From Bin94 sp965215535 (GTDB lineage: Bacteria > Gemmatimonadota > Gemmatimonadetes > Longimicrobiales > Gaopeijiaceae): 64,000 bases of DNA. The notes below the pieces were generated by a model. The model made no database searches and was not told where the DNA came from. It saw nothing but the letters and a program-made list of their open reading frames with translations. Each line of letters starts with the position of its first letter. Within the stretch, counting starts at the first letter, position 1. This document shows, in pieces, positions 17,240-26,516 of the stretch. Location: NCBI GenBank assembly GCA_965215535.1, contig OZ244063.1:1054001-1118000 (forward strand), written 5' to 3'. The translations under genes were made by a program, and so were the position numbers.

Positions 17240-18501
17240 TCGGGGGATGGCCGGCAGTGCGCGAAACGCTGTGGCGCGACACGATCGCAGGGCCCCAGGG
17301 GGGGTTCGCAGGGGGGAAGGGATTCGCGGCCTGCACCGTCCAGCTCCACGACAAGGGTGTCGAGGAGGAGCCAGCCACGGGGCGTGAGACCGATGCGGCG
17401 GCCCCGGGCGACCGCAAGACCGCGTGTACACCAGTCTTCGAGCAGGGAGCGCGCGGCGGGAAGAAGAGGAGCGGGATCCACTCCCCGGGCGGTGCGGAGC
17501 GCCAGCCAGAGCTCTTCGAGACGGCGTTCTTCGGAGTTGGGGATCTCGGAGCCGCTCCGCGCAGGCTCTCCGGCCTCGATCCGGGCGGCGTATGCGCTCC
17601 AGTCGCGATGATTCCATGATCGCTGGCCACCATGGAAGCTGTGGGCGCCACTGCCCAGACCCAGATAGGGTTCGCCGCGCCAGCAGGCCAAATTGTGCCG
17701 CGATGCAAAGCCCGGCCGCGCAAAGTTCGAGAGCTCGTAGTGATCGTATCCCTCGGCGGCAAGGCGCTCGGCGGCCATGAGGTATTCGCTGCGGTAGCGC
17801 TCCTCGTCTGCCGGACGAATGCGCCCTTCCTGGAACATGCGGGCCAGGGGGGTGCCCTCTTCAATCGTCAGGCCGTAAAGCGAGATGTGCGGAAGATCGA
17901 GCGCCAGCGCCACATCCAGGTCGTCCGGCCAGCTCCGCTGCACCTCGGCGGGCAATCCGAAGATCAGATCCAGAGACAGGTTGGCGATTCCGGTCGCGCG
18001 TGCCCGCGCAACCGCGGCGGCGGCATCGGCAGCGTCATGAAGGCGTCCCATCCAGCGGAGCGCACCGGCAGCGAAGCTCTGCACTCCCAGCGAGATGCGA
18101 TTCACCCCCGCAGCGGCCCAGAGACGCGCAACTTCGGCGGTGAACGATTCGGGATTGGCCTCGGCGGTCCATTCGGGAATCCCCTCCGGGCTCTTCGCGC
18201 CCGGCAGCGCCCGCAGCCCCGCAACTGCCTCCGGATTCAGGAGCGAGGGCGTTCCGCCACCCAGATAGAGCGTCTCGAGAGACCCGAGGCGCACCTCCTG
18301 GCTCTCTTCGAGGATTGCCAGCTCGGCCGCAAGGAGGCGCAGCCACCGCGCGCTGTCCGGTCGGCGATCGACTGTAACCGCAAAGTCGCAGTAGCAGCAG
18401 CGCCGGGCACAGAAGGGCGCATGCAGATAGAGGTGCCGAATTGCGGGGGTGGGGGCAGCGACGGACGGCCGGGCAAGATCCGAGACAGAACTCTCCCTCA
18501 T
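17236..18501 (-). CDS. hemW: Radical SAM haem chaperone HemW
   Basis: 421 residues from the ATG at 18501, which overlaps the dprA stop (ATGA). Radical SAM cluster ligands Cys31, Cys35 and Cys38 in FCARRCCYCDF; GGGTPSLL and GVQSFAAGALRWMGRLH are typical of HemW/HemN. The short N-terminus and its setting in an obg-dprA-hemW run favour HemW (haem delivery to membrane proteins) over the oxygen-independent coproporphyrinogen oxidase HemN. A C-terminal HemN_C-like winged region is present. Assignment to HemW rather than HemN is inference from length and context. Confidence 0.88.
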   Translation of the reverse strand: MRESSVSDLARPSVAAPTPAIRHLYLHAPFCARRCCYCDFAVTVDRRPDSARWLRLLAAELAILEESQEVRLGSLETLYLGGGTPSLLNPEAVAGLRALPGAKSPEGIPEWTAEANPESFTAEVARLWAAAGVNRISLGVQSFAAGALRWMGRLHDAADAAAAVARARATGIANLSLDLIFGLPAEVQRSWPDDLDVALALDLPHISLYGLTIEEGTPLARMFQEGRIRPADEERYRSEYLMAAERLAAEGYDHYELSNFARPGFASRHNLACWRGEPYLGLGSGAHSFHGGQRSWNHRDWSAYAARIEAGEPARSGSEIPNSEERRLEELWLALRTARGVDPAPLLPAARSLLEDWCTRGLAVARGRRIGLTPRGWLLLDTLVVELDGAGRESLPPCEPPLGPCDRVAPQRFAHCRPSPD

Positions 18502-19667
18502 CGGCTCTTCGGCGCATCGGACCCGCCAGGCAAGGCGTCGGGCGCAGGAGATCCACCTGCCGACGCCGGGCACGGAAACGCTTCGGGCAGGAGGGAACCG
18601 ATCCGGCCCGGGGTGCGCATCACCCGGCCATCGCGGGTGGGAGTCAGAAAGCCGCGGATCTCGAGAATGGTCAGGAGGGGGGCCACCGCCTCGGGCGCGC
18701 GATCGATCCGGGCGGCAACCTCCTCGACCCCAACCGGCGCGGCGGAAATCGCCAGGAGGAGTTCGCGCAGCTCGGGTTCGGCGGGAAGCCGTGCAGCCGG
18801 ATCGGCAGAGTCGTCCAGGGGGCCGCCGATCTCCAGAATGACTCCGGCGCCATCGGCGATCAGGCGGTTGGTGCCAGCGGCGGTTGCGTGATCGATCGGA
18901 CCGGGGACTGCGTGAACCTCGCGACCCAGATCAAGGGCGATCTCGGCGGTGATCAGCGCCCCGCTGCGCGTCGAGGCCTCGACAACGATGACATCGCGGA
19001 CCAGCGCGGCAATGATCCGGTTGCGCAGGGGAAAGTGGTGCGGCTCGGCAAAGCTTCCGGGTGGAAATTCCGAAACGATGGCGCCGGCCTCCACGATCCG
19101 ACCGTAGAGCGCGCGGTTGCGCGGGGGCGAGGGCACATCGACCCCCGATCCGAGGACCGCGACGGTCGGGCCCGGCAGCGCGCCGCGATGGGCTTCGGCA
19201 TCGATGCCCATGGCCATCCCCGAAACCACGCACCGTCCCGCCCCGGCCAGCGAGGCGCCGAGTCCCCGCGCGATTCGCCGTCCATAGGCGGTGGCCTGCC
19301 GCGACCCCACAATGGCGACGCAACGGTGCAGCAGGAGGTCGGCGCGGCCGAGCACGAAGAGCACGGGGGGTGGATTGCGAAGGTCGTTCAGGGCCGGGGG
19401 GTACCCGGGGGCGCCATACACAAGAAGATGCGCTCCGAGTTCGGCAGAGCGCTCGGTAATCCGGGCCGCCCGCCGGGCCGCCCCGCGACGATCCTCCGCA
19501 GAGGGGCCGGTGGCGATCCCCGCAGCCGCTGCAAAGGCCCGCCCGGAGGCGCCAAGCACGGAATCGGGGCTGCCGAAGCGATCGACGAGGGCGCGGAATC
19601 GTCCGGCTCCAATCCCCGGCAGGGCCGCCAGAGTCAGCGCCGGGAGCGCCGGTCGTTCGCCTCTCAT
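18498..19667 (-). CDS. dprA: DNA-processing protein DprA
   Basis: 389 residues. ATG at 19667 overlaps the obg stop (ATGA). Helical SAM-like N-terminus (LAALPGIGAGRFRALVDRFG), then the Rossmann ssDNA-binding domain with VGSRQATAYGRRIARGL, SGMAMGIDAEAHRGAL, AVLGSGVDVPSPPRNRALY and PLRNRIIAALV. A C-terminal winged helix covers about residues 300-355. DprA loads RecA on incoming single-stranded DNA during natural transformation. No com pilus genes are in the window, so competence itself is not shown. Confidence 0.94.
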   Translation of the reverse strand: MRGERPALPALTLAALPGIGAGRFRALVDRFGSPDSVLGASGRAFAAAAGIATGPSAEDRRGAARRAARITERSAELGAHLLVYGAPGYPPALNDLRNPPPVLFVLGRADLLLHRCVAIVGSRQATAYGRRIARGLGASLAGAGRCVVSGMAMGIDAEAHRGALPGPTVAVLGSGVDVPSPPRNRALYGRIVEAGAIVSEFPPGSFAEPHHFPLRNRIIAALVRDVIVVEASTRSGALITAEIALDLGREVHAVPGPIDHATAAGTNRLIADGAGVILEIGGPLDDSADPAARLPAEPELRELLLAISAAPVGVEEVAARIDRAPEAVAPLLTILEIRGFLTPTRDGRVMRTPGRIGSLLPEAFPCPASAGGSPAPDALPGGSDAPKSR

Positions 19668-20686
19668 GGGTCGCCGTCTTCGGGCGGTTCGATCTGTTCG
19701 GTCGCTTCCGCTTCGCGCAGCGCCATCCAGCAGCCCTCCAGGAAGTCGTCCAGCCCTGCCCCGGTCGCTGCGCTGAGGCACCAGCGCCCCCAGGCTCCGG
19801 AGTCGGCAACGTCGGGAAGCGGCCGGTCGGTTGGATGAAGATCGGACTTCGAGAAGACCACCGCCCAGGGCAGAGCCGCCAGCGCCGGAGAGTAGGCGTT
19901 CAGTTCGCGGCGCAGCCGGGCGAGGGTGGCGTTCGGGTCCTCGTCGTCGAGCGGCAGCAGCACCGCCAGGGCGCGGGTGCGCTCGATGTGGCGCAAAAAG
20001 CGATGACCGAGACCCTTGCCGGTGTGGGCGCCCTCGATCAGGCCGGGAATGTCGGCCACTACGAAGGAGCGGTAGCCGGGGAGTTCGACCACGCCCAGAT
20101 TCGGGGCGAGAGTGGTGAAGGGATAGGCCGCGATCTTCGGGGTGGCCCGGCTGATCCGCGCCAGCAGGGTGGATTTGCCCGCATTCGGTTCGCCCACCAG
20201 TCCGATGTCGGCCAGAAGCTTGAGCTCGAGCCGCACCACGCGCTCTTCTCCCTCTTCGCCGCTCTCCCAGCGCCTGGGCGTTTGCCGGGTCGCCGATGCG
20301 AAGCGGGCATTCCCCCGCCCCCCCCGCCCCCCCCGCGCCACCACCAGGAGATCGCCCGCGCCGAGAAGTTCGCCCAGCACCGCACCTGTGCCGTCGTCGA
20401 TCGCGATCGTGCCGGGCGGCACCCGCAGCTCCAGATCGGCCCCGCTGCGACCGGTCCGGTTCGACCCCTCGCCATGCCGGCCCCGTTCGGCCCGGTGATG
20501 CCGGCGGTAGCGGTAGTCGCTGAGCGTCGTCAACCCGGGGTCCACCCGCAACCGCACATCGCCCCCCTTCCCCCCATCTCCACCCGCAGGCCCCCCGCGC
20601 GGCACCCCCTTCTCGCGCCGGAAGGCCTCGGCGCCGGCCCCCCCGCTCCCCGCGCGAACCTCGATCGTGACCGTATCGATGAACAC
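19664..20686 (-). CDS. obg: GTPase Obg (CgtA)
   Basis: 340 residues from a GTG at 20686 with AGAGGAGAG about 10 nt upstream; the first codons read FIDTVTIEVRAGSGGAGAEAF in the Obg manner. Gly-rich OBG domain at residues 1-157, then the GTPase domain with G1 GEPNAGKS (165-172) and G3 ADIPGLIEGA. G4 reads SKSD (279-282) instead of NKxD. The protein stops just after the GTPase domain, so the variable OCT tail of some Obg proteins is absent. Obg monitors ribosome assembly and the stringent state. Open frame further upstream has no similarity. Confidence 0.94.
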   Translation of the reverse strand: MFIDTVTIEVRAGSGGAGAEAFRREKGVPRGGPAGGDGGKGGDVRLRVDPGLTTLSDYRYRRHHRAERGRHGEGSNRTGRSGADLELRVPPGTIAIDDGTGAVLGELLGAGDLLVVARGGRGGRGNARFASATRQTPRRWESGEEGEERVVRLELKLLADIGLVGEPNAGKSTLLARISRATPKIAAYPFTTLAPNLGVVELPGYRSFVVADIPGLIEGAHTGKGLGHRFLRHIERTRALAVLLPLDDEDPNATLARLRRELNAYSPALAALPWAVVFSKSDLHPTDRPLPDVADSGAWGRWCLSAATGAGLDDFLEGCWMALREAEATEQIEPPEDGDP

Positions 20687-20879
20687 CTGGCGATTCTCTC
20701 CTCTTCCGGTTGCGCGGCCCGGGATTGTTCCACCCCGCACCCTTCGCAGGGGAGCCGCGCCGCAATCGGCATTCAGATAAGGTGCACGCAGCGACCGGGC
20801 ATCCGAATAGCGAGATCGGCCAGAGTCGGTCCCCCTAACCCGCGACGCCCCCATGCAGGCGGCAAAGGCCAGGGCCCCT

Positions 20880-22541
20880 TCAGTTGGACGATGCCGCGCT
20901 TCGGGAGCTCCGGTTCGGCGGCGGTTCTTCGGCACCGGGCGCCGAACCCGCCAGCTCAAAGAGGTGTTGCCGGTCGCGGGCTGCCCCCAGGAGCGCCACC
21001 GCCCGGGCGAGCTGCAGATCGATCGCGGCGACGCGCTCGAATCGACCCCGGTCTCCCCAGGCCTGTTCGGCGATCTCGCCCTCGATAAAGAAGCGCACCG
21101 AACGACCTGCCCGGAGCAGCGTCTCGAGGGGCAGATCGACCTCGCGTTCCAGCAGGGCGGCATGAAAATCGGCCAGCTCGGCCTCATCGATCTGGAATTC
21201 CCTCTTCAGATCGGGATTCGCCAGCAGATAGTCCACCACCCAGTTCCTCAGCACGCTCCAGAAACTTCCGCCGGCCCCCAGGATCCCGCGCAGGGCTTCG
21301 CGCTCGGCCACGGTCAGGGTGTCGGGCAAAATCCGGAGATCGGGAACGATCCCACCCCCGCCGCGCAGACGCCGCCCCCCCGCAGAGCTGAACTCCGGCC
21401 TCTCCCCGGGATCTGCGCGCGCGGCCATATCGCCCTGCACCGTCAGGACCCCGCGCTCAAGGCGCGCGAGCTGTTCCTCGGCGGGCATCTGGATGGAGCG
21501 ACCCGAGGGGGTGAACCAGCGCGCGGTTGTGAGCTTGAGCACATTGCCGCCCGCAAGGGGAAAGAGCGTCTGGACCGACCCCTTGCCATAGCTTGTGGAG
21601 CCGATGAGAAGGGCGCGGTCATGATCCTGGAGCGACCCGGCCACGATCTCGGCCGCCGAGGCGCTCCCATGCGAGATCAGGACGGCGACGGGCAGATCGG
21701 GGTAGCGCTGTTCGTCGCGGGCCCGGTACTCCTCGGAGGGAAGCGACCGGCTGCGAATCTCCACGATCGCCTGGCCGGGATCAAGGAAGAGATCGGTGAG
21801 GGCCACCCCCTCGGTGAGGAGTCCGCCCCGGTTGCGGCGCAGATCCAGAACCATCGAGGTCATCCCCTCGGCCACGAGCGAATCGATCGCGGCGCGCACC
21901 TCTTCGGTGGTGGTGCGGTTGAAGACCAGGAGCGGCACATAGCCGACCCCGTCCTCGAGCATTGCCGCAAAGGGAACCGAGGGCAGATGAATGCGCTCGC
22001 GCACGACCTCGAAGTGAACGATTTCCGGGGTTCCGGGACGGCGGATCCCCATGCGGACCGCGGTTCCGGGCGCGCCACGCAGCAGATCGACCGCCTGATC
22101 GGTGACCTGGCCCTCGACCGATTCGCCATCAACCTCGACGATCCGGTCGCCCGGCCTGATTCCCGCCCGCGCCCCCGGCGTTCCCGGAATCGGCGCCACC
22201 ACGGTAATGAAGCCCTCGCGATCCTCGACCTCGAGCCCGACCCCGCCGTAATCCCCCTGGGTGCGGATGCGCTCGTCTTCCCAGAGCGCCGCAGGCAGAA
22301 ACTGCGAGTTGGGATCCTCGAGCCGATCCACCACGCCAGTGATTGCGGCCTCGTAGAGCTCCTCCACCTCTACGTCGCCAACGTACTCTTCACGAATGCG
22401 CTCCACGATCTCGTCGAAGATGCGCGCCTTGAGATAGACATTGTCGCGTCGCTCGACCCCGCGCTGCAGCAGCCAGCCCCCACTGGCCACCGCCAGCAGG
22501 GCGATCAGCGCCGGAACCAGCACCGGGCGGCCTTGCTTCAT
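20880..22541 (-). CDS. S41 carboxy-terminal processing peptidase
   Basis: 553 residues with an N-terminal signal anchor (VLVPALIALLAVASGGWLL). PDZ domain at about 98-145 (GGVGLEVEDREG, ARAGIRPGDRIVEVDGESV). Protease core with catalytic Ser near residue 293 in SHGSASAAEI and Lys near 318 in SYGKGSVQTLFP. An extra helical C-terminal region of about 130 residues extends beyond the minimal CtpA. It is expected to act in the periplasm on C-terminal tails. Its ATG overlaps the tmk stop. Confidence 0.92.
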   Translation of the reverse strand: MKQGRPVLVPALIALLAVASGGWLLQRGVERRDNVYLKARIFDEIVERIREEYVGDVEVEELYEAAITGVVDRLEDPNSQFLPAALWEDERIRTQGDYGGVGLEVEDREGFITVVAPIPGTPGARAGIRPGDRIVEVDGESVEGQVTDQAVDLLRGAPGTAVRMGIRRPGTPEIVHFEVVRERIHLPSVPFAAMLEDGVGYVPLLVFNRTTTEEVRAAIDSLVAEGMTSMVLDLRRNRGGLLTEGVALTDLFLDPGQAIVEIRSRSLPSEEYRARDEQRYPDLPVAVLISHGSASAAEIVAGSLQDHDRALLIGSTSYGKGSVQTLFPLAGGNVLKLTTARWFTPSGRSIQMPAEEQLARLERGVLTVQGDMAARADPGERPEFSSAGGRRLRGGGGIVPDLRILPDTLTVAEREALRGILGAGGSFWSVLRNWVVDYLLANPDLKREFQIDEAELADFHAALLEREVDLPLETLLRAGRSVRFFIEGEIAEQAWGDRGRFERVAAIDLQLARAVALLGAARDRQHLFELAGSAPGAEEPPPNRSSRSAASSN

Positions 22542-23209
22542 CTCGATCCCTCCGGTTGCGACCGGCCCCCTGCGGGCCGATCCCTCGCAAACAGTCGTGC
22601 GCGCACCTCTGCAAGCACACGCTCCCGAACCTCGCCGACGCTGCCGCGGGCATCGATCGCCACGGCCTCGGACAGAGAGCGGACACTCTCAAGATATCCG
22701 CGGCGAACCCTCTCGAGGAAGGCGGCGCTCTCGGATTCGAAGCGGTCGAGGGGGCGTTCGGAGCGTCGCTGGCGGGCCGATCCCTCTCCGGGCGGAAGAT
22801 CGAGAAGGAGGCAGAGATCGGGGCGCAGTCCTCCGGTGGCGAAGGCGTTCAGCTCAGCCACGCGCCCGGGATCGATGCCGCGGCCATAGCCCTGATAGGC
22901 CACCGAGCTCAGATCGAAGCGGTCTGCCAGAACCCACCGGCCGGCCGCCAGCGCGGGGTGCACCACGCCCTGTACCAGCGCCGCCCGCGAGGCCAGCATC
23001 AGAAGCAGCTCGCTTTCGGGGGCAATGACGGTATCGCCCTTCTCCAGCAGCAGTGCGCGGATCCGTTCTCCCACGGCGGTTCCGCCGGGTTCGCGAACTG
23101 GAAGCACGTCCACGTCCCGCGAGACCAGGAAGGCGTGCAGTGCTTCGGCCTGGGTCGTCTTGCCCACGCCCTCGGCACCCTCGATCACAATAAAGCGGCC
23201 GCGCTCCAC
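22538..23209 (-). CDS. tmk: Thymidylate kinase
   Basis: 223 residues from a GTG at 23209 with GGGGAG about 8 nt upstream. P-loop IEGAEGVGKTTQ (residues 9-19 area), REPGGT for dTMP binding, DRFDLSSVAYQGYGRG (DRY-like motif) and a LID segment. Phosphorylates dTMP to dTDP. The open frame continues upstream into the inositol synthase gene without similarity, so the GTG is the natural start. ATGA overlap with the downstream S41 peptidase gene. Confidence 0.94.
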   Translation of the reverse strand: MERGRFIVIEGAEGVGKTTQAEALHAFLVSRDVDVLPVREPGGTAVGERIRALLLEKGDTVIAPESELLLMLASRAALVQGVVHPALAAGRWVLADRFDLSSVAYQGYGRGIDPGRVAELNAFATGGLRPDLCLLLDLPPGEGSARQRRSERPLDRFESESAAFLERVRRGYLESVRSLSEAVAIDARGSVGEVRERVLAEVRARLFARDRPAGGRSQPEGSR

Positions 23210-23241
23210 CGAACCGTCTCCCCTCTCGTCCGGGCTGTCCG

Positions 23242-24558
23242 CTACTCGTAGTACTCGCGTCCCAGGTGGGTGATCTGCTCTTCGCCGGCCAGCCAGCGCA
23301 GGGTGTTCTTGAGCTTCTTGTGCTGAATGAAGAGATCGTGCTCGGGGTGCAGTCCCTCGGGGGTGTGCGGGCTCTTGAAGTAGAAGGAAAGCCACTCCTG
23401 GATTCCCGCCATTCCGGCGCGACCGGCCAGATCCAGGAAGAGCACCAGGTCGAGAACGATCGGGGCGGCCAGAATCGAGTCGCGGCAGAGGAAGTCCACC
23501 TTGAGTTGCATAGGATAGCCCATCCAACCAAAAATGTCAAGATTATCCCATCCCTCCTTGTCGTCGCCGCGCGGAGGGTAGTAGTTGATGCGGACCTTGT
23601 GATAGAGATCGCCGTAGAGCTCCGGGTACATCTGCGGCTGCAGGATATAGTCGAGAACGCCGAGCTTGGATTCCTCCTTGGTGCGGAAGGACTCGGGGTC
23701 GTCCAGAACCTCGCCGTCGCGGTTGCCGAGGATATTCGTGCTGAACCACCCGCGCACCCCGAGCATGCGGGCCTTGAGGCCGGGCGCCAGGATGGTTTTC
23801 ATCAGCGTCTGGCCGGTCTTGAAGTCCTTGCCGGCGACCGGAACGCCGCGCTCGCGGGCCAGAGCTTCCAGCGCGGGCACATCGACCGAGAGGTTGGGGG
23901 CGCCATTGGCATAGGGAACCCCTTCCATGATCGCCGCCCAGGCGTAGATCATGCTGGGGGCAATGGCGGGATCGTTGTCGCGCATGGCCTGCAGGAAGGC
24001 CGCGGGGGTCGCGTGCGCCGGCCCGGCCCGGGTAAAGACCTCGGTGGATCCGCACCAGATCATGACCGCGCGCGTGCAGTCGTGTTCGGCCTTGAAGCAG
24101 CGAATGTCCTCGCGCAGCGCCTCGGCCAGCTCCATGCGGTTGGCACTCCCTTTGCGATTCGGTCCGTCGAGCCGTTTGACATAGGCGGTGTCGAAGACGG
24201 CAGGCATCGGCTTCACGCTGCGCAGGAAATCGCGGATGGGATCGAGGTGGCGGGTGCGATCCAGAACGCCGGCGTGGAGGGCGCTGTCGTAGGCGTCGTC
24301 GGGGATCGGATCCCAGGCCCCGAAGACGAGTTGCTCCAGATCGGCCAGGGGAAGGAGATCGCGAATGAGGGGTGCGCGCTCCTCGGTGCGCTTGCCCAGG
24401 CGGATCGTGTTCATGCAGGCAAGGCTGCCGATCGGAAGGGCAAGTCCGCGGCGCACGGCCTCGACTCCGGCCACGGCGGTCGTCGCCACCGCTCCGAGTC
24501 CGGGAAGAAGAACGCCGACGCGCCCGTCGGGCTTCGCAATATGGGTAGGCTGGTCCAC
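23242..24558 (-). CDS. Inositol-3-phosphate synthase
   Basis: 438 residues, GTG start. Converts glucose-6-phosphate to 1L-myo-inositol-3-phosphate with bound NAD. Seen: N-terminal Rossmann segment VGVLLPGLGAVATTAV, and the catalytic region DFKTGQTLMKTILAPGLKAR and RGWFSTNILGNRDGE, which is the family signature. DSILAAPIVLDLVLFLDLA lies near the C-terminus. It is followed 33 bp later by tmk and preceded by a CDP-alcohol phosphatidyltransferase, which suggests the product feeds phosphatidylinositol-type lipid synthesis. Confidence 0.94.
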   Translation of the reverse strand: MDQPTHIAKPDGRVGVLLPGLGAVATTAVAGVEAVRRGLALPIGSLACMNTIRLGKRTEERAPLIRDLLPLADLEQLVFGAWDPIPDDAYDSALHAGVLDRTRHLDPIRDFLRSVKPMPAVFDTAYVKRLDGPNRKGSANRMELAEALREDIRCFKAEHDCTRAVMIWCGSTEVFTRAGPAHATPAAFLQAMRDNDPAIAPSMIYAWAAIMEGVPYANGAPNLSVDVPALEALARERGVPVAGKDFKTGQTLMKTILAPGLKARMLGVRGWFSTNILGNRDGEVLDDPESFRTKEESKLGVLDYILQPQMYPELYGDLYHKVRINYYPPRGDDKEGWDNLDIFGWMGYPMQLKVDFLCRDSILAAPIVLDLVLFLDLAGRAGMAGIQEWLSFYFKSPHTPEGLHPEHDLFIQHKKLKNTLRWLAGEEQITHLGREYYE

Positions 24559-24567
24559 TGTGATTTT

Positions 24568-25266
24568 CTAACCTTTGTCGGCGGCCACACCGCCATTGTC
24601 GGAGGGAACGCCTCTGCCGTGCCGGTACACCCACACGATCCGGTGAAAGGCGGTGAAGTTGGTCAGCAGGGCGACAAGAACGATAATCCCGCTCAGCACC
24701 TGTCCATTCCAGGCCAGTCCGAAGGCAAGCGAACCGAAGCCGATGAGAAGGATGCGTTCGCCGCGCTGCATGAGCCCGACCGAACAGTCGAAGCCGAGCG
24801 ATTCGGCCTTGGCCCGCGTGTAGCTGACCATGAGCGAGCCGCCGAGCGCCAGCGCCAGAAGATAGATCATCCAGATGTCGATAAACTCGAGCTGGTAGGT
24901 GTTGTAGAGCGTCATCAGGCCGATGTACATGGCGATCTCGGAGACGCGGTCGAGGGTGGAATCGAAGAAGCTGCCGAAGCGCGAAGCCAGCCCCGAGAGG
25001 CGCGCCACCCGTCCGTCGAAGACATCGCAGAGGCCGCCGAGGAGGATCATGAAGCCGGCCGTGCGGACGTGGTCCTGCGAGTAGAGAAGCGCGCCGACAA
25101 GGGTGACCAGGAACCCCACGACCGTAATGGCGTTGGGGTGGATGCGCATGCGCACCAGAAGATGGGCGAGGGGGTCGATGATGCGGTAGGTCGGAGCGCG
25201 CAGGGCGCTGACCCCGCGCGGGGCCGACGATGACCCGGAGGAAGCGGATTCCTGGCTGCGTGTCAC
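24568..25266 (-). CDS. CDP-alcohol phosphatidyltransferase (probable PI-phosphate synthase)
   Basis: 232 residues from a GTG at 25266; longer versions would overlap the YlbF gene fully. The complete family motif is present: Asp81, Asp84, Gly85, Ala88, Arg89, Gly98, Asp102, Asp106 (DVFDGRVAR, then SFFDSTLDR), with about six membrane helices. Such enzymes transfer the phosphatidyl group from CDP-diacylglycerol to an alcohol. The adjacent inositol-3-phosphate synthase makes inositol phosphate the likely acceptor. Phosphatidylglycerophosphate synthesis remains possible, as the motif alone does not set substrate. Confidence 0.85.
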   Translation of the reverse strand: MTRSQESASSGSSSAPRGVSALRAPTYRIIDPLAHLLVRMRIHPNAITVVGFLVTLVGALLYSQDHVRTAGFMILLGGLCDVFDGRVARLSGLASRFGSFFDSTLDRVSEIAMYIGLMTLYNTYQLEFIDIWMIYLLALALGGSLMVSYTRAKAESLGFDCSVGLMQRGERILLIGFGSLAFGLAWNGQVLSGIIVLVALLTNFTAFHRIVWVYRHGRGVPSDNGGVAADKG

Positions 25267-25273
25267 GGGCAAT

Positions 25274-25648
25274 TCACGAGGGAAGGATGATTCGGGATGT
25301 CGCGCCTTCCTCCATTCCCTTCCGGATGGCAGCGTCGATGCGGGACATGACCTTGTCGAAGTTGGCCTGCGCCGCCACCAGTCCCTGATACACCGGCGAG
25401 GCCTGAAGGTGCCCGAGCGCGGACTCGTAGCGCGCGAGTTCGTCGGCATCGGGTTCCCTGCCCTCGACAACCGCCCGCTGCAGCCGCTCTTCGAGTTTGG
25501 CAATCTCGTTGGTCAGCTCGACCACCTCGCGATCGTCGTTGGCACGCTTGCGGGCATCCGCCAGGGCGCGGTACTCGCCGGTTCGTCCCAAGGCCTGGCC
25601 CAGCGATGCGGCGAGCCGGTCCATCTCCGTCGATTCAAAATCCGTCAT
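25274..25648 (-). CDS. YlbF/YmcA family protein
   Basis: A 124-residue all-helical acidic protein, recognised by the family pattern in LADARKRANDDREVVELTNEIAKLEERLQ and the helical C-terminus (QANFDKVMSRIDAAIRKGM). In Bacillus, YlbF and YmcA with YaaT form the Y-complex acting with RNase Y on mRNA processing. Whether that role holds in this diderm is unknown. It overlaps prmC by 14 bp and is followed by the CDP-alcohol phosphatidyltransferase. Confidence 0.78.
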   Translation of the reverse strand: MTDFESTEMDRLAASLGQALGRTGEYRALADARKRANDDREVVELTNEIAKLEERLQRAVVEGREPDADELARYESALGHLQASPVYQGLVAAQANFDKVMSRIDAAIRKGMEEGATSRIILPS

Positions 25649-26516
25649 CGGTCAACCTCCTTGCAAAAACATAGCGCGGACGGCCGCACAGATCCTCATG
25701 GATCCCGATCTCTGCGAAGATTCCCGCCTGCTGCAGCCGCTCCGCAACCGCCCTGCCCTGCGCACTGCCGATCTCGACGCCGAACCGGCCAGCCGGGCGA
25801 AGCACAGGCGCCAGCGCGTCGATCAACCCGAAAATGAGCGCCAAACCCTGCTCTTCGGCAACCATGGCCATGTCGGGCTCCCAGCGCCGAACCTCGGGTT
25901 CGGTCCGATTCCATTCGGCAGAGCTCAGGTAGGGGGGATTCGAGAGGATCAGATCGAAGTTCCGGTCGCGAACCGGCTCGAGGAGCCAGCCCTCCAGAAA
26001 GCGGACCCCACCCTGGCCATGCGCGGCGGCATTGGCGCGCGCCAGCTCGAGAGCGGCAGCCGAGCGGTCGGTGGCGGTCACCGCAGAGGCCAGACCCTCG
26101 GCCGCCAGCGAGATCGCGATCGCGCCCGATCCGGTTCCCACATCCAGAGCCGCCGCAAAGCGTTCCTCCGGCCCGGCCCGGACAGAGAGACTCGAGAGGC
26201 GAAGCAGAACGTCGATCAGGTATTCGGTCTCGGGGCGGGGGATCGCCACCCGCGGATCGACCCTCAGCTCGAGAGCGCGGAAGGGCGCCGTGCCCAGCAC
26301 GTACTGGAGGGGTTCGCGGGCGCCGCGCCGTCTCAGCAGATCGCGCAGCGGGGCGAGCTCGCGGTCGCCCAGGGGCCGGTCCAGATCCAGATAGAGATCG
26401 AGACGATCGACCTCGAGCACATGCGCCAGCAGATACTCGGCATTCATGCGTCCCCCCTCCACACCCTTGCCCCGCAGGTATTCGCCGCTCCGGCGGACGA
26501 TCTCGCGCACCGTCAT
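25635..26516 (-). CDS. prmC: Release factor glutamine methyltransferase PrmC
   Basis: 293 residues. Methylates the GGQ glutamine of release factors. Helical N-terminal domain for release-factor binding, SAM loop LDVGTGSGAIAISLA, catalytic NPPYLSS (193-196). Directly follows its substrate gene prfA with an ATGA overlap, the usual bacterial pair. Confidence 0.95.
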   Translation of the reverse strand: MTVREIVRRSGEYLRGKGVEGGRMNAEYLLAHVLEVDRLDLYLDLDRPLGDRELAPLRDLLRRRGAREPLQYVLGTAPFRALELRVDPRVAIPRPETEYLIDVLLRLSSLSVRAGPEERFAAALDVGTGSGAIAISLAAEGLASAVTATDRSAAALELARANAAAHGQGGVRFLEGWLLEPVRDRNFDLILSNPPYLSSAEWNRTEPEVRRWEPDMAMVAEEQGLALIFGLIDALAPVLRPAGRFGVEIGSAQGRAVAERLQQAGIFAEIGIHEDLCGRPRYVFARRLTDDGF

